DNA of 64,000 nucleotides from Amoebophrya sp. A120 (GCA_905178155.1 CAJINV010000001.1:5920788-5984787); one strand, 5' to 3'; numbered from the stretch's first letter, positions 34,568-46,548 are shown. The notes: generated by a model from the letters alone, not told the origin. Numbers and translations: made by a program.

Positions 34568-35760
34568 GGAGGAAGCTGCAGTGCTGGGGATATTGTCGGA
34601 AAAAAATACGAAAAATTCGTCGGGATGGTCATGATTCTTGTGTTTCTTGTGTAGATAGTTGTCATAAAAATGTCTTCGCGTATGCTCCTCCCGGCTCCTG
34701 GGACAACTCGAAGTGAAGAGAAGAAAGAAAAAGAAGATCAAGATTTTGGTTCAATGAAAAAGCTACGAAAGATTTGAACGTACGAAGATCAAGCCAGCAA
34801 AGAACCATTTTCAGCACCGTGATGCACTTCGCTGTGGTAGTAGATGAAATTGAAAGAAGCAGAACACCAAGACAAGCCGCTCAAATGCACAAGAAAAAGT
34901 TTTGATCGCTGCGAAGTCGAGTCATTGAGCGCGGCACAGGAGTTGTGCGGTTTTTTGTTTTTCTTATCAAAAAAAAATCAAAAAAGGATCGCGATCAGTA
35001 TGATATCGAATTTGGAAGAACTATGCACCTAGAGCCATGCGATCCCGAGACGATCACGACTGCGATTTGCCACATCCATGTGTGTGTCTCGTCTTTTGCA
35101 AAGGTAATATACTACGGTAGTTTGTCTTTTGCTGATACCGAAGCTCACCTGAATCAGAACGATCAAGCCAAGAGATCAAGATCGAGATCTTTCGTTATCA
35201 AGCCACAATATCCCGTGCTGGATCTGGTGGTAGTTATCAGGGTTGAATAAATAGAGGTGATGGCTTTGCTGCAATGACAATGTGCTACAAAACAAGTTTC
35301 TGCAGAAGTGATCTGAATGCAATTTACTGCATATCAAGGCGGAAGGTGGGATCATACAGTTAGTGAAAATTATCGATCCCCAGCTGCGATGAAAGGATCA
35401 CAAGATCAGTGCCTTACGGCGCAAAGGTTCCATTTATGATGAACATTCCTGCTGATTCTGCTGTCGAAAATTGAAATTCGAATTCATCAACACTGAAGCA
35501 AAACCTGCAGACTTGGCCAGTAATTTGGTCCAGAAGGTACTGGTAGGAAGTCACTTTTAGTTCGTCCTCGCGCTAAAAGTTCTTGCACTGAGATAGTTGT
35601 TTAACGAAAGATTAAAGACATAAATTTCAAATCGTTGTGGTTTCGAGCATCTCTCTATTTGCATTCATCGTTGAAATTGGAAATCGAGTTTTTCTCTGCT
35701 GTTTTTTCACTCCATCGTTTCGAAAAGTAAGTTCTGATTCACACTTCGTGTTGAGTTCAA
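34568..35760. other. Intergenic with recurrent GATCAAG
   Basis: About 1.2 kb. GATCAAG occurs at 34736, 34787, 35161 and 35176 with further GATC-rich stretches (35170-35190, 35395-35410). No coding exon or RNA gene seen. Confidence 0.45.
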
Positions 35761-38700
35761 ATGACCGGCTACGTGTCCACAGACAAGAAGATGACGGCAA
35801 AAAGCGCAGCAGCAGAGAGCAAGAAGAAGATGAAGGAGGTCGAGGCCCAGGAGAGCGCGTCTACCAGCGACGACGAGTCCTCCAGTAGTTCGGCGGAAGC
35901 GGCCCCGGCCGCGAAGGTGGTCGTGCAAAAGCCGAAGGCCAAGGTCGCTGCCCCGGCGGCGAAGAAGGACGAGTCCAGCAGCGAGGAAGAATCGACTTCG
36001 GACGAGAAGAAGCCCGCCGCCGCGGCTCCGAAGGCCAAGGCAGCCGCTGCTGCGGCGAAGAAGGAGGAGTCCAGCAGTGAAGAAAGCTCCAGCGAAGAGG
36101 AGGAGAAGCCGGCGGCCACTGCGAAGGCCAAGGCCGCGCCGGCGCCTGCTGCCGTCGCAGCGAAGAAGGACGAGTCCAGCAGCGAAGAAGAGTCTTCGGA
36201 AGAGGACGAGAAACCCGCTGCTCCGAAAGCCAAAGCGGCACCAGCTACAACTTCCGTGAAAAAAGAAGAATCCAGCAGCGAAGAGGAGTCTTCGGACGAA
36301 AAGCCTGCCCCGAAGGCGAAAGCAGCGCCCGCGCCTGCAGTTGCTGTTCCGGCTAAGAAGGAAGAAGAATCCAGCAGCGAGGAAGAGTCTTCCGAAGAGA
36401 AGCCGGTTGCGAAAGCAAAAGCCGCTCCTGCAGTCGTTCCGGCTAAGAAGGAAGAAGAATCTAGCAGCGATGAAGAGTCTTCCGAAGAAAAGCCGGCTGC
36501 CAAAGCAAAAGCCGCTCCTGCAGTCGTTCCGGCTAAGAAGGAAGAAGAATCCAGCAGCGAGGAAGAGTCTTCCGAAGAGAAGCCGGTTGCGAAGGCAAAA
36601 GCCGCTCCTGCTGCAGCACCGGTAAAGAAAGAGGAGTCGAGCAGTGAAGAAGAATCCTCCGAGGACGAAAAGCCGGCTGCTCCGAAGGCAAAAGCGGCCC
36701 CGGCTGCTCCGGCTAAGAAGGACGAGTCTAGCAGTGAAGAGGAATCTTCTGACGATGAGAAGCCGGCACCAAAGGCTAAGGCCGCGCCAGCTCCGGCTAA
36801 AAAGGAAGAATCTAGCAGTGAAGGAGAATCTTCTGACGATGAGAAGCCGGCTGCTCCGAAGACAAAAGCGGCCCCGGCTGCTCCGGCAAAGAAAGAAGAA
36901 TCTAGCAGTGAAGAAGAATCTTCAGAGGAGAAGCCGGCACCAAAGGCGAAGGCCGCGCCAGCGCCAGTAAAGAAGGAAGAATCTAGTAGCGAGGAAGAAT
37001 CTTCTGAGGATGAGAAGCCGGCTGCTCCGAAGGCAAAAGCGGCCCCGGCTGCTCCGGCAAAGAAAGAAGAGTCTAGTAGCGAGGAGGAATCTTCTGATGG
37101 TGAGAAGCCGGCTGCTCCAAAGGCAAAAGCGGCCCCGGCTGCTCCGGCTAAGAAGGAAGAATCTAGTAGTGAAGAGGAATCTTCAGAGGAGAAGCCGGCA
37201 CCGAAAGCGAAGGCTGCACCAGCGCCAGTAAAGAAGGAAGAGTCTAGTAGCGAAGAGGAATCTTCGGATGATGAGAAGCCGGCTGCTCCGAAGGCAAAAG
37301 CGGCCCCGGCTGCTCCGGCAAAGAAGGAAGAATCTAGTAGCGAGGAGGAATCTTCTGATGAAAAGCCGGCACCGAAAGCGAAGGCCGCACCAGCTGCGGC
37401 GAAGAAAGAAGAATCTAGTAGCGAGGAGGAATCTTCTGACGATGAGAAGCCGGCTGCTCCGAAGGCAAAAGCGGCCCCGGCTGCTCCGGCAAAGAAAGAA
37501 GAGTCTAGTAGCGAGGAGGAATCTTCTGATGATGAGAAGCCGGCTGCTCCGAAGGCAAAAGCGGCCCCGGCTGCTCCGACTAAGAAGGAAGAATCTAGTA
37601 GTGAAGAAGAATCTTCTGACGATGAGAAGCCGGCTGCTCCGAAGGCAAAAGTGGCTCCGGCTGCTCCGGCAAAGAAAGAAGAATCTAGCAGTGAAGAAGA
37701 ATCTTCCGATGAGAAGCCGGCACCAAAGGCAAAGGCAGCACCTGCTCCAGTAAAGAAGGAAGAATCTAGTAGCGAGGAAGAGTCTTCTGATGAAAAGCCG
37801 GCACCGAAAGCCAAGGCCGCACCAGCTCCGGCGAAGAAAGAAGAATCTAGTAGCGAGGAAGAGTCATCGGAGGACGAAAAGCCGGCCCCGAAGGCAAAAG
37901 CGGCACCGGCCCCGGCGAAGAAAGAAGAGAGCAGTGAAGAGGAATCGTCTGAAGACACGGAGCCGCCCGCGAAGAAGGCAAAGATCGAGCAACCGGCTGC
38001 CGCACCCGCCGCTGCACCAGCATCCAAAAAAGAGGAGTCGAGCAGCGACGAAGAGTCTTCGAGCGAAGAGGAACAAAAACCGGCCGCCGCGGCAAAGGCT
38101 AAGGCCGCCCCGGCTCCGGCAGCCAAGAAGGACGACTCGAGCAGCGACGAAGAGTCTTCTAGCGAGGAGGAAAAGAAGCCCCAGACGACCTCCGCCGTCG
38201 CCACAAAAGAGAAGGCCGCTGCGGCGCCCGTGAAAAAGGACGAGGAGTCATCCAGTGGTGAGTCCGATTCGGAGGAGGAAGTCGCGGCCGAGCCGCCGGC
38301 AAAGAAGCAGAAGATCGAGGAAAAGAAGGAGGCTGAGTCCAGTTCTGAGGAGAGCAGTTCCGAGGAGGACAAGCCCGCGGCAAAAAAGGCGGCCGAAACA
38401 ACTCCGGCTGCGGAGGAAAAGGAGGCAGAAGAGGTCGCGGAGCCAGAACACCCCACGAAAAAGCGAAAAATTGACCTCAGCGTCAATTCCTCTGCCGCCG
38501 AAAATAACAACTTCAAGGTAGTTAAGTACTATAAATGCAGTTTTCAGTAACAATTCTAATTCTCGTTGTAGAGCGAAAGCGACCTGCTTTTGCTGCGTCC
38601 TTGGAGCCTGATGCTGCTATGCAAGAGGAGTTTGAAATTGGATGAGATATTGATAAAATCTGAAGCACAAATGAAATTCTGCCACTACACAGGTGTTTGT

Positions 38701-40110
38701 AGGTGGTTTGCCGTGGTCTGCGGACGAAGAAACCGTCCGGAAGGATTTCGAGGAATGCGGTGAGATTGTCTTCTTCAAGGCACTGAAAAAGGAGGACGGA
38801 AGCATGACGGGCATTTGCTTTATCACGTACAAGGATCAGGAGAGCGTCGACAAGGCCTTGGCGTACGACTTGATTCATCTTGTTTCAGTTGATAATGAAA
38901 GTAGATGTAGAACGAAGAGGTCCTGAATTGTAACTGAGGAGTACTTATCTTCCTGCATGAAGAAGGTCAGATAGAGAAACACAACCGTAGTCGTCCCTTC
39001 CGCTGCTCAATATCGTACTTTCTTGAACCAATCAAACAGATTCGATGGAACCGAGTACGGCGGACGGTATATCAAAGTAAACAAGGCGGAAGACAACAGC
39101 AGCAAAGGAAAGGGTAAAAAGGGCGGAGACAACGCTCCGCGAACAGCCAAACCGGAAGGAGGTATTGGGAAACTTTTTTCGGCATTTATTTTGCATGAAT
39201 TGATTGTGTGATCGTAGCCATATGATAAGCCGCGAAGCCGTGCTGCATTCGTGACTAGATATGAACTTACTGCAGCGGGCGCTGCGCGTGAGCCTGTGAC
39301 TTCTAGAGGACATTTTTTGCTGGAAGTTTTTTCGAAACAGCCACATGCGCCGATGAATAAACATCCCAGTTCTGACTGGCAGTCAAATTCTCGCAGTTCG
39401 CTCCGGCTACAGTGTCCTACTTAAACTTCTATTTGGATTTTACATTGCAATATACATCACTGTCGTACTATCGATCCTAGGTCTCACCGTAGTGGTAAAG
39501 CGCTTCAGCAAGGAGATCACCGAAGACGAGATCAAGGAGCATTTCAAGGAGTGCGGCGAAGTATCCGGCTGCCGTATCTGCCGCGACAAGGAAACCGGAG
39601 AGTCCAAGGGTATTGCATTTTTGGACTTCGCGGCCACCGAGGGAACCGACGCCGCGGTGAAGCATAATCGGACTCCCGGTCTCGGCTCGGCGGAACTCAT
39701 CGTGGATTTCTCTGACACCATCAGTGCCTCAGCAAAGGGAAAGGGAAAGAAAGGTAAGTATCTATTTCGCGATCATATTCAAAATTAGAGATTTTTTTTT
39801 CCTATGTTGGTACTAGAGGCAGCACGAGTAAGTACCTGAAAGACGGTAGTGAATGAAGTATGACATCGAGTAGAACATCGTTCGTCAAGCACAGAAAATT
39901 ATGCCATTCCTTCCATACCTTGCAGGGGGTGACGGCAAGAAGGGCAAGAAGGGTGACGGAAAAAAGGGTGACGGAAAGAAGGGCGACGGCAAGAAGGGAG
40001 GCAAGGGTAAGGGCAAGAAGGGAAAGAAGTCTGGTCCCGCCGCTGCGGCCTCCGGCGCTATCGTGGAAGCCACCGGAGCTACGAAAACTTTCGACTCGGA
40101 CAGTGACTAA
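35761..40110 (+). CDS. Nucleolin/Nopp140-like nucleolar protein with two RRMs
   Basis: Exons 35761-38517, 38693-38862, 39040-39161, 39481-39753, 39926-40110, all GT-AG, give 1168 aa. Exon 1 (919 codons) encodes ~25 tandem repeats of about 30 residues alternating an acidic Ser block (ESSSEEESSDDEK) with a Lys/Ala/Pro block (PAAPKAKAAPAAP), the Nopp140/nucleolin design of CK2 sites between basic linkers. Several KKxKI-type nuclear signals follow. RRM1 (~aa 920-1000) has VFVGGLPWS and GICFITYK; RRM2 (~1017-1095) has LTVVVKRFS and KGIAFLDF. The tail is a GDGKKGKKG repeat replacing the usual RGG tail. Architecture equals nucleolin, yeast Nsr1 and fission yeast Gar2, which act in pre-rRNA processing. 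The repeat exon may vary in copy number. No introner. Confidence 0.9.
35880..37960 (+). repeat. ~90-bp coding tandem repeat
   Basis: Degenerate tandem array inside exon 1 of the nucleolin-like gene; unit about 75-90 bp, roughly 25 copies, each a Ser/Glu block then Lys/Ala/Pro. The most homogeneous copies are at 36840-37700, suggesting recent unequal exchange. Confidence 0.85.
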
Positions 40111-40967
40111 AGTTGTGAACGAGACCAATCTATCACTCCGATAAACAAAGAGTTGCATTAGGATAGAACAAAACGGCACGGCATCATCTATGAAAAAGTC
40201 GAGAAATATGGCTACTTACACACAACCGCAAGTAGGAAGAAGACGCCACAATAAAAAACGAACGTTCACAATACTGGAAAACCAGACTGGAACAAGATAT
40301 TTTTTGTTTTGAAAAATAAAGGCACGTGCATCTATTGGAGGTAGGAAGAGGAAAAAGAAAAATTGAACAGTGTGGCGTCTTCAATAAAAACCCGAACCGA
40401 GGAGCTACACAGATCAGACGAACATCGCAGAAATCTTTTTCACCAAGAAAAGTTCTGCCCCTTTACGACTACACAGGCAGACAATTCTTATTGACGCTAC
40501 TGAGCTCCTTCTGTCTTGTGACAGAAGCGAGACAACATCGGAGTAAGAACTGCCATCGCATCATCATGATATGCAAATCGCGCAACTTGCATACCTAGTT
40601 CCTCGCATCTGGACTTTACGAAAAATACGAAAACAGAAACTTCATTTACATCTGGTTTTTGGGAGATGGGAAATGGTGGCGTGCCTTTTGTTCGAGGAAG
40701 TGGTGATAGTAACACTCACGTGCTCCACGTTCTTTTTCTTTCGCGTCAAGAGTAGCTGAACTTGAGTGGAGACAAACACAGTTGATTACGAGAACTCAGT
40801 GCGCCAAAACTTATGAGACGACCACGACAACAAGCAGAGGGACGTGAACTACTTACCTAGTACACTGAGTGAAAACATTTTCACGAAGACTTCGCTGCCG
40901 TGTATAATACAACACGCGATGTAAAAATAAAAGCGAGAGAAGTTTCGTGAGCGAATTCACAAAAACC
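40111..40967. other. Intergenic before the GAR-domain gene
   Basis: About 0.86 kb; no convincing coding exon, repeat or RNA gene. Confidence 0.5.
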
Positions 40968-43900
40968 ATGTCAGCAAGATCCGTGTCCCCGGGGAGCCGC
41001 CCGTACGCCCGGGTAGCTTGGAACCCAATTGGCCCGGGCCCTTTTACCCCGCGACTGCAGTATCCGGGTGTGATGACGACCACACCGCGGGGTGTTGTGA
41101 CCTCCACAACCATTGGCGGTGAGTGCCTGCTGGATATTAATGCGAAGATTTTTTAAATATGAATTTTTTCGTTTGTCTACTCTGGTTTTTTTCGTGTGAT
41201 CCGCACAGACCACAAGGACAGAAACCGGGTGTGCTCACAGTACTACTGAGCAGGTGAAATAATCCGATTGGCGTGTTTCTATCAGGTTCTTCCAGTATTC
41301 CGCTCGAACAGGCGGTGGCTTCGAAGATTTTGGCGCAAGCATCGGGTGCCGCGCAGACGCAGTTCGCAGCTGCGCCGGTTGTTTGGACTTCAGCGGCGAC
41401 GAGCGCCACAACAACGAAGTCGACCACGGCGTCCTCTGGGCCAACCAGTTTCGTTCCAACCAAGGTATACTCCGTTCCGGCGCACTACCAGGCGGCCAGC
41501 AGCCTGGCTACGCCGCGAGTGTCGACGCACCAAGTCGTCGGCTCGATGGTGGTGCCACAGCAGCACACGGGCAATCATTCGTCGACGCTGGACAATTCTG
41601 TGGTATCCGTGGCGTCCGCCCGTGGGCGGCGCGATGCAAGCATCAGCGCCACGTTGCGGACGCGGAGCCAGTCCGTGGCCGACCGCTTTGCCATGACGGA
41701 CCTGGACCGGAGCCTAATCACACCGACGTATAGGAATATCGGGGTCCCTGGCTTGTGCGGCAGCTCGCTGGTGAAGCCAGGAACGACCAGAGTGATCGTG
41801 GTAGAGAGGGAATAGTTTCGAGTTTTCTTGCTACTATGCTATGGTCACATGATCTTCCATCAATTCCGTGAAAACGGGCCTCATGTCGTTGTAAAAGAAA
41901 CTCTGACTGCTCGTCATTCTTGTAAAATTTTTGTCAACCAGAACCAAAAATATTGCACAGCGGAAGAGCGAGACGCGGGCGGCTTCTCCGGCACCGACAG
42001 TCAGTGTGTCCGTGCCGACAGCGATTGCGGTGCCACATACCTCGAGCACACGCGTCGCAACTACAGCGGCCACAGTGGTCGTGCCAACAAACTCTAGTAC
42101 CATACCCCACTCGCAGCGCATGGCGTCCACCATTTCTGAGCTGCCGACCCGCGCCTATCACAGCATGAAGTTGGCAAACGGCACCGAGCTCCTTGCCGCG
42201 GCAGCAACAGGTTCTTCGGGGGCTAGTGCCACGACCTCTTCCGCAGCGTGTACCACCACGACTGCTACAACCCCTTCCCGTGTCGTGGTGCCAGCGTCCT
42301 CAGGAGGACCTCCGGCTTCGGCCTACAACATTGTCGAGCCCACCGTTCTTGTGCAGCAGGGCGCGAGCAGAGTGGATGTCGAGGACAAGCAAATGCAGAA
42401 ATTCATGGAAATGAATCAAGGCCACCACCCAGGTGGTGCGGTGCAGCAGTCGACGTCTCTCACCTCCGACAGCACGACAGGGTCTTCGTTGCCTGCGACT
42501 AACCACTATCCACAAGAAACTTCCCGTACACGTACAAATGCAATCTCTGCATGACAAAACTTGCCTTCAATCCTAGTCCAGCATGACAAGTTGGACTCTG
42601 CAAGGTAGCGAAATTTGTCATGCATTTTGTACATGTACAGGAAATTTACATTGCATAACCACGTCTCGAGTTTGGGCAGCGACAAGCAGGGTTTGTCCTC
42701 TCCCGCCATGGTCATGGATACGTCCGCCGTGGAGAAGCACGAGTCTCGCTTCACCTCCGTGGAGGTTTCGCAAAGCCCCGTGCAGCCCGCAGTGAAAACT
42801 ACCAGCAGCTGTGCCTATTCCCCCGACGGCGCGCCGCTCCTGGCCGAAATTGATCTCTTGCGCTCCGAACTGGTCAAGGAACAGAGCGCGCGCAAGCACC
42901 TGGAAGGTGAAATGCACAAACTCGAAGCGCAGGTAGTGCCTAAGATAGATTTAGACCGACGTTCAGGGACGGCTAAGATGTTAATAGCGTTGTACCAGGA
43001 GACTGGATGGACTTTTTCACTTGTTATTTCCAGCCTTGAATGTAAGCCAAGGTTTATTTCAACTGGATCCTGCTGATGCTGAATAAGAAATTGCGCAGCT
43101 GGCTAAACTTTCTGCGGAGTTGGCGTCCAAAGACCTGGGTGGGTCCTGCTCAGGCAGTAAGAGCGAGAAAGAGCACCAGGGGACCGCGAGTACTTCCCTC
43201 TCGCCCACGTCGGCACGAGGGGCCGCGCATACTCATCAATTCACAGACGAAGCAGATTTGGAAATTCAAAAGTATTAAATAGCTGTTATTTGGTGGTTCG
43301 TTATGAGGTTGTGTATTGAAGAATAGATGATACTTGCTCGTTTATTACCCCGTTTTGTTGGGTAATACTACTACTACTACTGTACTCGCGCACTAGGTAG
43401 AAGTCGTAGAATAGATAAAAGCGTCGCCACTTCTTCACACTCTCTCTTCGCGTTGATACATGCAAAAGGACCTCCATGTTCTGAAAACACTTGAGGTACG
43501 TGAAAAAGAATCCCGATTTTCCCTACGCGATCGAGAAGATTGGGCGGGGTCAGTATGTGTTCGGGAAGGAAAAGAAGGAGGTTTTCAAGCGCGGGGCGGC
43601 GCTGCTCGTGCGGGTGGGCGGCGGTATTACAGTGAAATATGCCCCCTCCCCATATCAAAACGGAAATCTGTGATGCAGATTTGTGGTCACAAATCAGCTT
43701 TGTGATGCTGGAAGGCAAAAGATGCGGACTGTAGTGCTGCCTAGCGTGGGAAAGCCTTGCAGCTCCAGGATGACAGGAGGCAACTGGAAGTGGAAAAAAG
43801 CATGACAGATTACCTGTAATTTGGGCCGCAGCTTCGTCTCTTGGCCTTCTAGCAATACAAGTCGATTTGTGTACTCAAATACAGCATCACAAGTTTTCGC

Positions 43901-44328
43901 ATCTTCCGTTTCCGGTATGGGGTAGGGGCTTTTTTCACTTTGATAGGCGGAACGGAGAGCTTGGTGGACTACATGGAGCACCTGCATTATGAAAGTGTTA
44001 GAATCGAAATTGACAAAATCGAAAAACTTGTGATGCATAAAATCGATACCAGTTGGAGCCTCAGTTTCCGAGTGGCTCATGACAAATTTCGGGAGCACCC
44101 AAATCCAGTCTGTCATGCTGTTTGGACAAAGAAGACTGCTCCTGTCATGCTACTCTGGCAGCACACTGCATACCCCTAAACAGGCTTACAGTCGGTCTCA
44201 TTTGCCTGCGTCCCAATGCAGGCCTTCAGTGCCCTACATTTTATGCATCACAAGTTTTTCGATTTTGTCGATTTCGATCCTGACACATCCATATGCATCA
44301 AAAGGGAAGCGTTCGTCAAGCTGCGTGA
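40968..44328 (+). CDS. GAR (Gas2-related) domain protein with low-complexity N-terminus
   Basis: Proposed exons 40968-41118, 41286-41800, 41961-42506, 42663-42932, 43099-43271, 43496-43624, 43951-43987, 44299-44328 give 616 aa with consistent phases. Residues 1-~490 are Ser/Thr/Val/Ala-rich and disordered, with a short coiled coil (~470-510, LLAEIDLLRSELVKEQSARK). The C-terminus holds a GAR-like module: AIEKIGRGQYVFG, EVFKRGAALLVRVGGGTESL, VDYMEHLH, resembling the Gas2 pattern ending in VMVRVGGGW. GAR domains bind microtubules in Gas2/MACF proteins; the zinc Cys of animal versions are not seen, so function is inferred. Introner B splits the VGGG core and introner C lies 9 codons before the stop. 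Tentative points: the 41801-41960 and 43272-43495 introns (weak acceptor TTGAG). Confidence 0.7.
42507..42657. mobile_element. Introner element, family F
   Basis: 151 bp; starts TATC, ends CATA; ends share GTACATGTACAAAATGC-like sequence. Target duplication ACCAC at 42502-42506 and 42658-42662. Excision joins ATNH to VSSLGSD in frame. Identical length to the copy at 50042, which lies in the opposite orientation. Confidence 0.88.
43625..43945. mobile_element. Introner element, family B (subfamily B2)
   Basis: 321 bp; ends contain GCCCCCTCCCCATAT and complement. Target duplication GGCGG at 43620-43624 and 43946-43950. Excision rebuilds the VGGGTESL core of the GAR module. Opposite orientation to the copy at 21157. 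Confidence 0.9.
43988..44293. mobile_element. Introner element, family C
   Basis: 306 bp; ends GTGTTAGAATCGAAATTGAC and GTCGATTTCGATCCTGACAC. Target duplication TGCAT at 43983-43987 and 44294-44298. The upstream exon, between this and the previous introner, is only 37 nt. Same orientation as the copies at 12343 and 62168. Confidence 0.9.
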
Positions 44329-44510
44329 TCATGATCAATCACCAGGGATGACGTGTAATAACCAGAAGGAATACATCACTTTTTCTCTACTCTGTGGATT
44401 CTTTTAGTACTTACTATATGAAGGTTCGCGTTCGCCATTGCCGAGAAAGCACATCAGCCGATGCATAGTACTCACACTGTTGAAAATCGCGCCCAGTGGT
44501 CTTGGTAAGC

Positions 44511-45176
44511 ATGGGTTTCAAATTTTTTCAGGTGGGTAACTTTCCTCAATTGTTTTCTCGAGGACATGTTCGACGAAGATCAGGATGTATCCGGTACGAG
44601 AAATCGGTAGCAGGAAAAAAATCGACACGGCATCCAGTCAGATTGATGGAAACGACGCTCACTTGGCCTCGCTTCTTTGACGATGCCGTAACGGAAAAGT
44701 AACCAGTAGAGTCAGATTTTGCAATTTTTTCAGCTGGAAGATGGTGAAACGAAATTCGACCCGTATGTAAGCGATTTACAGGAGCCAACTACGTCTGGCT
44801 TGGCTTATCTGTGCATGTAAGTAGTCATTGTTTTCTAACGAAATCAAATTTATGATATCACGATTATAGAGAAAACGACCCCTGCCAATGCCACGAAAGC
44901 GTACAACTACAACAACACTACGAGCACCCAGAATTGCCTGCATCGCTTACAAAACTTCGAGCTACCGCCCCAGTTTCAAAACTCTCGATTTCATCCCGAT
45001 TCGCATCTTCACGCGAAGGGTATGGGCCTCACCGAATTTCTGACGAAACGGAGAGGGTCCTTCCTTTTCGCTCTAGGCATCAGTTTCTTACTCTTTCATT
45101 TGCGTGTTTTCTCTTCCTTCCCTCGCTGCCACAGAAAAATCTAACGACCAATACAAATTATCTTTTTCATAATTGA
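44511..45176 (+). CDS. Small unknown protein
   Basis: Proposed exons 44511-44687, 44734-44816, 44870-45176 give 188 aa. The introns are only 46 and 53 nt, both GT-AG with matching phases. The protein starts MGFKFFQVGNFPQLF, has an Asp/Glu-rich middle (LEDGETKFDP), a Cys/His cluster (ENDPCQCHESV) and a hydrophobic stretch near the C-terminus (LTLSFACFLFLPSLP). No family recognised. The exon chain reads smoothly, but it is short and untested, and it could be part of a larger transcript that continues to the exon at 46447. Confidence 0.45.
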
Positions 45177-46446
45177 TTACCAATTTATGCCTATGCCGTC
45201 TGAAAACGATTTTACGGTGGCTCGGCCTCACTTTCGGGCTTCGCTGCATACCTTCGCTTCCATCCGTAGTTTCATTCGATGGCGATGAAGCACCAAAACT
45301 GATCGCAATGCAATTCACAAGAAATGTAAATATTTTATCATATGTCCAGTACGTAGATTCGACGCACGGAAACGTAATATGTAGTGAGGTCACCGAACGG
45401 TTCTAACCGGGGAGTTTTTTTGACACCCAGACAGCAAAACGACAGGCAGTTTTCAAGCGGGCGAAAGTGTTTTTTGACGAAAAAAATTTGCACTTATCAA
45501 GCGGCCGGGGCTTTGTTGTCAAACAAGCCCGGTCGAAAACTATCGATTCGCACTTGATAAAACGACGCAGGGGAGCCGGCAAAAGGGGCGCCCTTCTGAG
45601 GCGCCCACCGCCTTGATTTCTGGCGATTTGGGGCGCCCAAAAAGGGGCGCGCAAAAAACGCGCCCAAAACCAGAACAGCGAAACAGCATGGCGCGGCCGC
45701 GATTTCGGAGCATTTTGGGCGGCCGCGAAAGCGGCCGCCTTTTCGCCGGTTTTAGAGCCTGGGAAGCTTTGCAAAAAGCGCTGGCGAGAAATATAAAAAC
45801 GCAAAAAAGAAAAAGCGCGCCAGACGCGCAAAGCCAATCCGCATGCTATGGGCCCGATTTTTCCTCGCTTTTTGGGCGCCCCCCGTGGCGCCAGGATCGG
45901 CCTCATAGCATGTGGGCTGGCTTTCGGAAAGGAATTTCGAAAATCTGCCAAAATTTGCGACGCTTATCAGGCGGCCGCCATACCGTGGGGCCTAACGTTA
46001 CTCACGGCGGTATGGCGGGCCCAGAAAAATCAAAGCCGCGGCCAAGGCGACGGCCGGCAAGAAAACGCCCACGACCTCACTACCTCCGCCTCGGCGGCTA
46101 TACTTGGTATTTATTAATGCCAAGAAAAGTTAGAACTAGAAGTGAAGCCAAATGAACGTCCACACAACTCCAAGCAGAAAGAGGTAAGTCGCATACTATA
46201 ACCAAGAGCGCAGAGTTTAATAGCAGAAATAGACCAGATGGGATAAAAGTACAAGAGCCTAGGACCGCACGCAAGCATTCTCTAGCTCGATTCAAGTCGT
46301 CTTTTCTACACCCGAACACTATGTCAATATTTCTGCTCTGAAACAGAGCAAGCGTTATTTTCAGGTATTTAGTCTTTGTGTTTGTGCTGCTTCGGAGAGC
46401 AGTTCCCCTTCACGAGATTTACTCGTTCGCTTTCTCGCTTTCAAAT
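45177..46446. other. Intergenic holding a GC-rich hairpin block
   Basis: About 1.3 kb between the small gene and the first candidate exon of the next gene. It contains the multi-hairpin block at 45415-46125, described separately. Outside the block I see nothing. Confidence 0.5.
45415..46125. repeat. GC-rich multi-hairpin block
   Basis: About 0.7 kb, sharply GC-rich with repeated GGCGCCC, GCGGCCGC and GCGCGCC words. Visible inverted pairs: TTATCAAG/CTTGATAA at ~45498 and ~45554; CCGGGGCTTTG/ACAAGCCCGG at ~45506 and ~45522; GCGGCCGC(GAAA)GCGGCCGC at ~45721; CATGCTATG...CATAGCATG at ~45843 and ~45905; CCATACCGTG...CACGGCGGTATGG at ~45977 and ~46002. Frames through it are Arg/Ala/Pro shadows. 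It could be a foldback transposon, a structured non-coding RNA or a chromatin boundary. Confidence 0.6.
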
Positions 46447-46548
46447 ATGTTCCCCGGCCTATGGCGCGTCGCGGTCGATCAGTCGATTTTCGGACTCAAA
46501 AAGTACAGCATGCGGGACGTTCTTGGGTACCAAGACCTGTCCGCGCGG
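46447..46548 (+). CDS. Possible first exon of the following Ser/Gln-rich gene
   Basis: An ATG-started 34-codon exon (MFPGLWRVAVDQSIFG then KKYSMRDVLGYQDLSAR) ends at a GT donor in phase 0. The next acceptor in phase 0 is at 47234, just before the in-frame ATG at 47255. The implied intron (46549-47233, ~685 bp) is longer than others here, so the link is weak; this may be a separate gene fragment. Confidence 0.3.

Noticed and set aside
35769-38516. 915-codon open frame on the - strand
   Set aside because: It is the complement of the Ser/Glu/Lys/Ala repeat of the nucleolin-like gene; the biased codons leave no stops on the other strand. Product would be Ser/Ala/Gly/Phe repeat with no domain.
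45613-46155. 180-codon + frame through the GC-rich hairpin block
   Set aside because: Composition is Arg/Ala/Pro/Lys from GC-rich palindromes, several frames are open at once on both strands, and there is no ATG context or splice partner.
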